The notes beneath the pieces are model-generated. The model did not search any database. It was not told where the DNA came from and worked only from the letters and a program-made list of their open reading frames with translations. Both the position numbers and the translations under genes were made by a program. From the NCBI RefSeq assembly GCF_004363655.1, contig NZ_SNZH01000005.1, positions 124,750 through 188,749 of the forward strand: a DNA stretch of 64,000 bases, in the 5' to 3' direction. Positions 62,477 through 64,000 of the stretch are shown here, one piece after another. How positions within the stretch are numbered: position 1 is the first letter of the stretch; each line of letters opens with the position of its first letter. The DNA comes from Tahibacter aquaticus (lineage in GTDB: Bacteria; Pseudomonadota; Gammaproteobacteria; Xanthomonadales; Rhodanobacteraceae).

Positions 62477-64000
62477 ATGAGCGAATGGACAAGCAGCGCC
62501 CAGCGCTGGCTGGATGTACAGGCGCAGGCGCTGCGCGGCTGGACCCTGCTGGCCGCCGCCGCCGGCACGGCTGCAGCACTCGCCTTCGCCCTCTTCGCCT
62601 TCGGCCTGGCGAGCGTCGCCCAGGGCTGGATTAGCGCCGACAGCAGTCGCACCGCCGCCGCCCTGGCGCAGGCATTGGCCGGCGCCGTGCTGCGCGCCGC
62701 CTGCCTCGCCCTGCGCGACTGGGCCGGCCTGCGCGCCGCAGCACTGGTGCGCCGCCGCGCCCGCGACGAAGTGCTGGATGCCCTGGCCCAGCTGGGCCCC
62801 CTGCGTGCCCGCGTCGGCGACGACGGCGCACTGGCGACGCTGGCGGTGGAACAGGTCGACGCGCTGGACGCGTACTACGCGCGCTACCTGCCGCAGCGCT
62901 GGATTGTCGCCACGGTGCCGCTGCTGCTGCTTGCCCTGATCGCGCCGCACAGCTGGCTGGCGGCACTGCTGCTGCTCGCCACGGCACCGCTGATTCCGCT
63001 GTTCATGCGCCTGGTCGGCATGGGTGCGGCCGAGGCCAGCCGGCAGCAGGCGGGCGCGCTGGCACGCCTGGGCGCGCAGTTTCTCGACCTGCTGCGCGGG
63101 CTGCCGACGCTGCGCCTGCTCGCCGCCGCCGACCTCGGCGCGCAGCGCCTGGACGCCAGCGCACAAGACTACCGCCGGCGGCTGCTGTCGGTACTGCGCC
63201 TGGCTTTCCTGTCATCGGCGGTACTGGAGTTCTTCGCCTCGGTCAGCATTGCGCTGGTGGCCTTGTACCTGGGACTGGCCCTGCTCGGCCGCTTCGACAG
63301 CGGACATTACGGCGCCGTGCCGAGCCTGGGCAGTGCTTTGTATATTTTGCTGCTGACCCCGGAATTCTTCGCCCCGCTGCGCCAGCTGGGCAGCGACTAC
63401 CACGCCCGCGCCGACGCGCTGGCCGCGGCCGAGGCGATCACCCGGCTGCGCCTGGCCGTGCCGGCGGCCGATGCCTGGAGCAGCACCGCCCCGGCAAGCA
63501 ACAGCGAGCCGGCGGCTCGCGCGCCGGCGATCCGCTTCGACGCGGTCACGCTGCGCTATGCCGACGGCCGCTGCGCGCTGGACCAGGTGTCGCTGCAGAT
63601 CGCCGCTGGCGAGCGCGTCGCCCTGCGCGGTGCCAGCGGCGCAGGCAAAAGTTCGCTGCTCGCCCTGCTGGCGGGTTTTGTCGCGCCGAGTTCGGGCCAG
63701 ATCGTTGTCGACGGCCGGCCGCTGGCACAGCGCAACCGCCTGCACTGGTGGCGCCAGCTGGCCTGGCTGGAACAGCGGCCCGAATGGTTTCGCCTGTCCG
63801 TGCGCGACAACGTGCTGCTGGGACTGGACCGCAACGACGACAGCCGGCTCTGGTCGGCGCTGCAGGCGGCCGGTCTTGCCGACACCGTGCAAAACCTGCC
63901 GCAACAGGCGGAAAGCATTGTCGACGCCGCCGACGGCGCACTGTCCGGCGGCCAGCTGCAGCGCCTGGCCCTGGCCCGCGCCCTGGCCCGCGATGCCGCA
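62477..64000 (+). CDS. cydD: ABC transporter CydD, 3' end beyond window
   Basis: Partial: 508 codons before the window edge. Residues 1-320 are a type I exporter membrane domain with six helices (TLLAAAAGTAAALAFALFAF, FLSSAVLEFFASVSIALVAL). The ATPase domain shows the Walker A GASGAGKSSLLA, a Q-loop LAWLEQRPEW and the signature LSGGQLQRLALARALA; Walker B would follow at the edge. CydDC exports cysteine/glutathione and is needed to assemble cytochrome bd, in line with its place after cydABX. ATG 62477 lies 58 bases after cydX. Confidence 0.92.
   Translation, partial: MSEWTSSAQRWLDVQAQALRGWTLLAAAAGTAAALAFALFAFGLASVAQGWISADSSRTAAALAQALAGAVLRAACLALRDWAGLRAAALVRRRARDEVLDALAQLGPLRARVGDDGALATLAVEQVDALDAYYARYLPQRWIVATVPLLLLALIAPHSWLAALLLLATAPLIPLFMRLVGMGAAEASRQQAGALARLGAQFLDLLRGLPTLRLLAAADLGAQRLDASAQDYRRRLLSVLRLAFLSSAVLEFFASVSIALVALYLGLALLGRFDSGHYGAVPSLGSALYILLLTPEFFAPLRQLGSDYHARADALAAAEAITRLRLAVPAADAWSSTAPASNSEPAARAPAIRFDAVTLRYADGRCALDQVSLQIAAGERVALRGASGAGKSSLLALLAGFVAPSSGQIVVDGRPLAQRNRLHWWRQLAWLEQRPEWFRLSVRDNVLLGLDRNDDSRLWSALQAAGLADTVQNLPQQAESIVDAADGALSGGQLQRLALARALARDAA

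Overview
The window is GC-rich, densely packed bacterial DNA. Gene content (a pga exopolysaccharide operon, czc metal efflux, cyd quinol oxidase with CydX, winged-helix/kinase/TPR proteins, and secreted proteins with an 'IF-x-D/Y-G/D-F' tail) suggests a Gammaproteobacterium of the Lysobacterales (Xanthomonadales), probably a Rhodanobacteraceae-like genus such as Dokdonella, Tahibacter or Rudaea. That placement is inferred from gene families and recalled patterns; no marker gene is present.

Layout. 1-4.4 kb is a scrambled accessory region: a tandem duplication of about 1.6 kb carrying the 3' end of a secreted PPC-type protein and a SEL1-like protein, wrecked fragments of a conserved protein, a third SEL1-like gene of lower GC, and a 63-bp tandem repeat. 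4.4-9.4 kb (minus) is a tightly overlapped four-gene operon with two alkaline-phosphatase-superfamily enzymes and two membrane proteins. 9.5-13 kb holds a sulfotransferase, a secreted repeat protein and a protein with a PilP-like tail. 13-18.1 kb (minus) is a three-gene operon: a trypsin-like protease fused to an effector-associated-domain-like module, a second protein with a similar N-terminus, and a large membrane-anchored partner. 18.2-20.8 kb is a divergent TetR / acyl-CoA dehydrogenase pair around a perfect palindrome. 21.2-25.7 kb encodes a cytoplasmic subtilase, a caspase-like peptidase and a third protein in a row. The two protease modules are the best candidates for an unusual conflict or cell-death system.

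25.7-31.8 kb (minus) is pgaABCD for poly-N-acetylglucosamine. 31.8-42.5 kb mixes a winged-helix/Ser-Thr kinase/TPR protein, a secreted protein, an XRE regulator, an M23 peptidase, a GFA protein and small secreted proteins, with several hairpins and two gene relics. 42.5-48.6 kb is a NarL-type response regulator, a histidine kinase, a second kinase paralogue whose phospho-accepting His is Asp, and a secreted beta-helix protein. A 23-bp near-palindrome occurs upstream of both the regulator and the beta-helix gene. 48.7-51.8 kb has a small membrane protein, two more relics, an NCS2-type permease and a 122-bp palindromic repeat. 51.8-57.8 kb (minus) is czcCBA preceded by a Cys/His-rich small exported protein. 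58-64 kb (plus) is a PepSY membrane protein followed by cydA-cydB-cydX and the start of cydD, which runs off the right edge.
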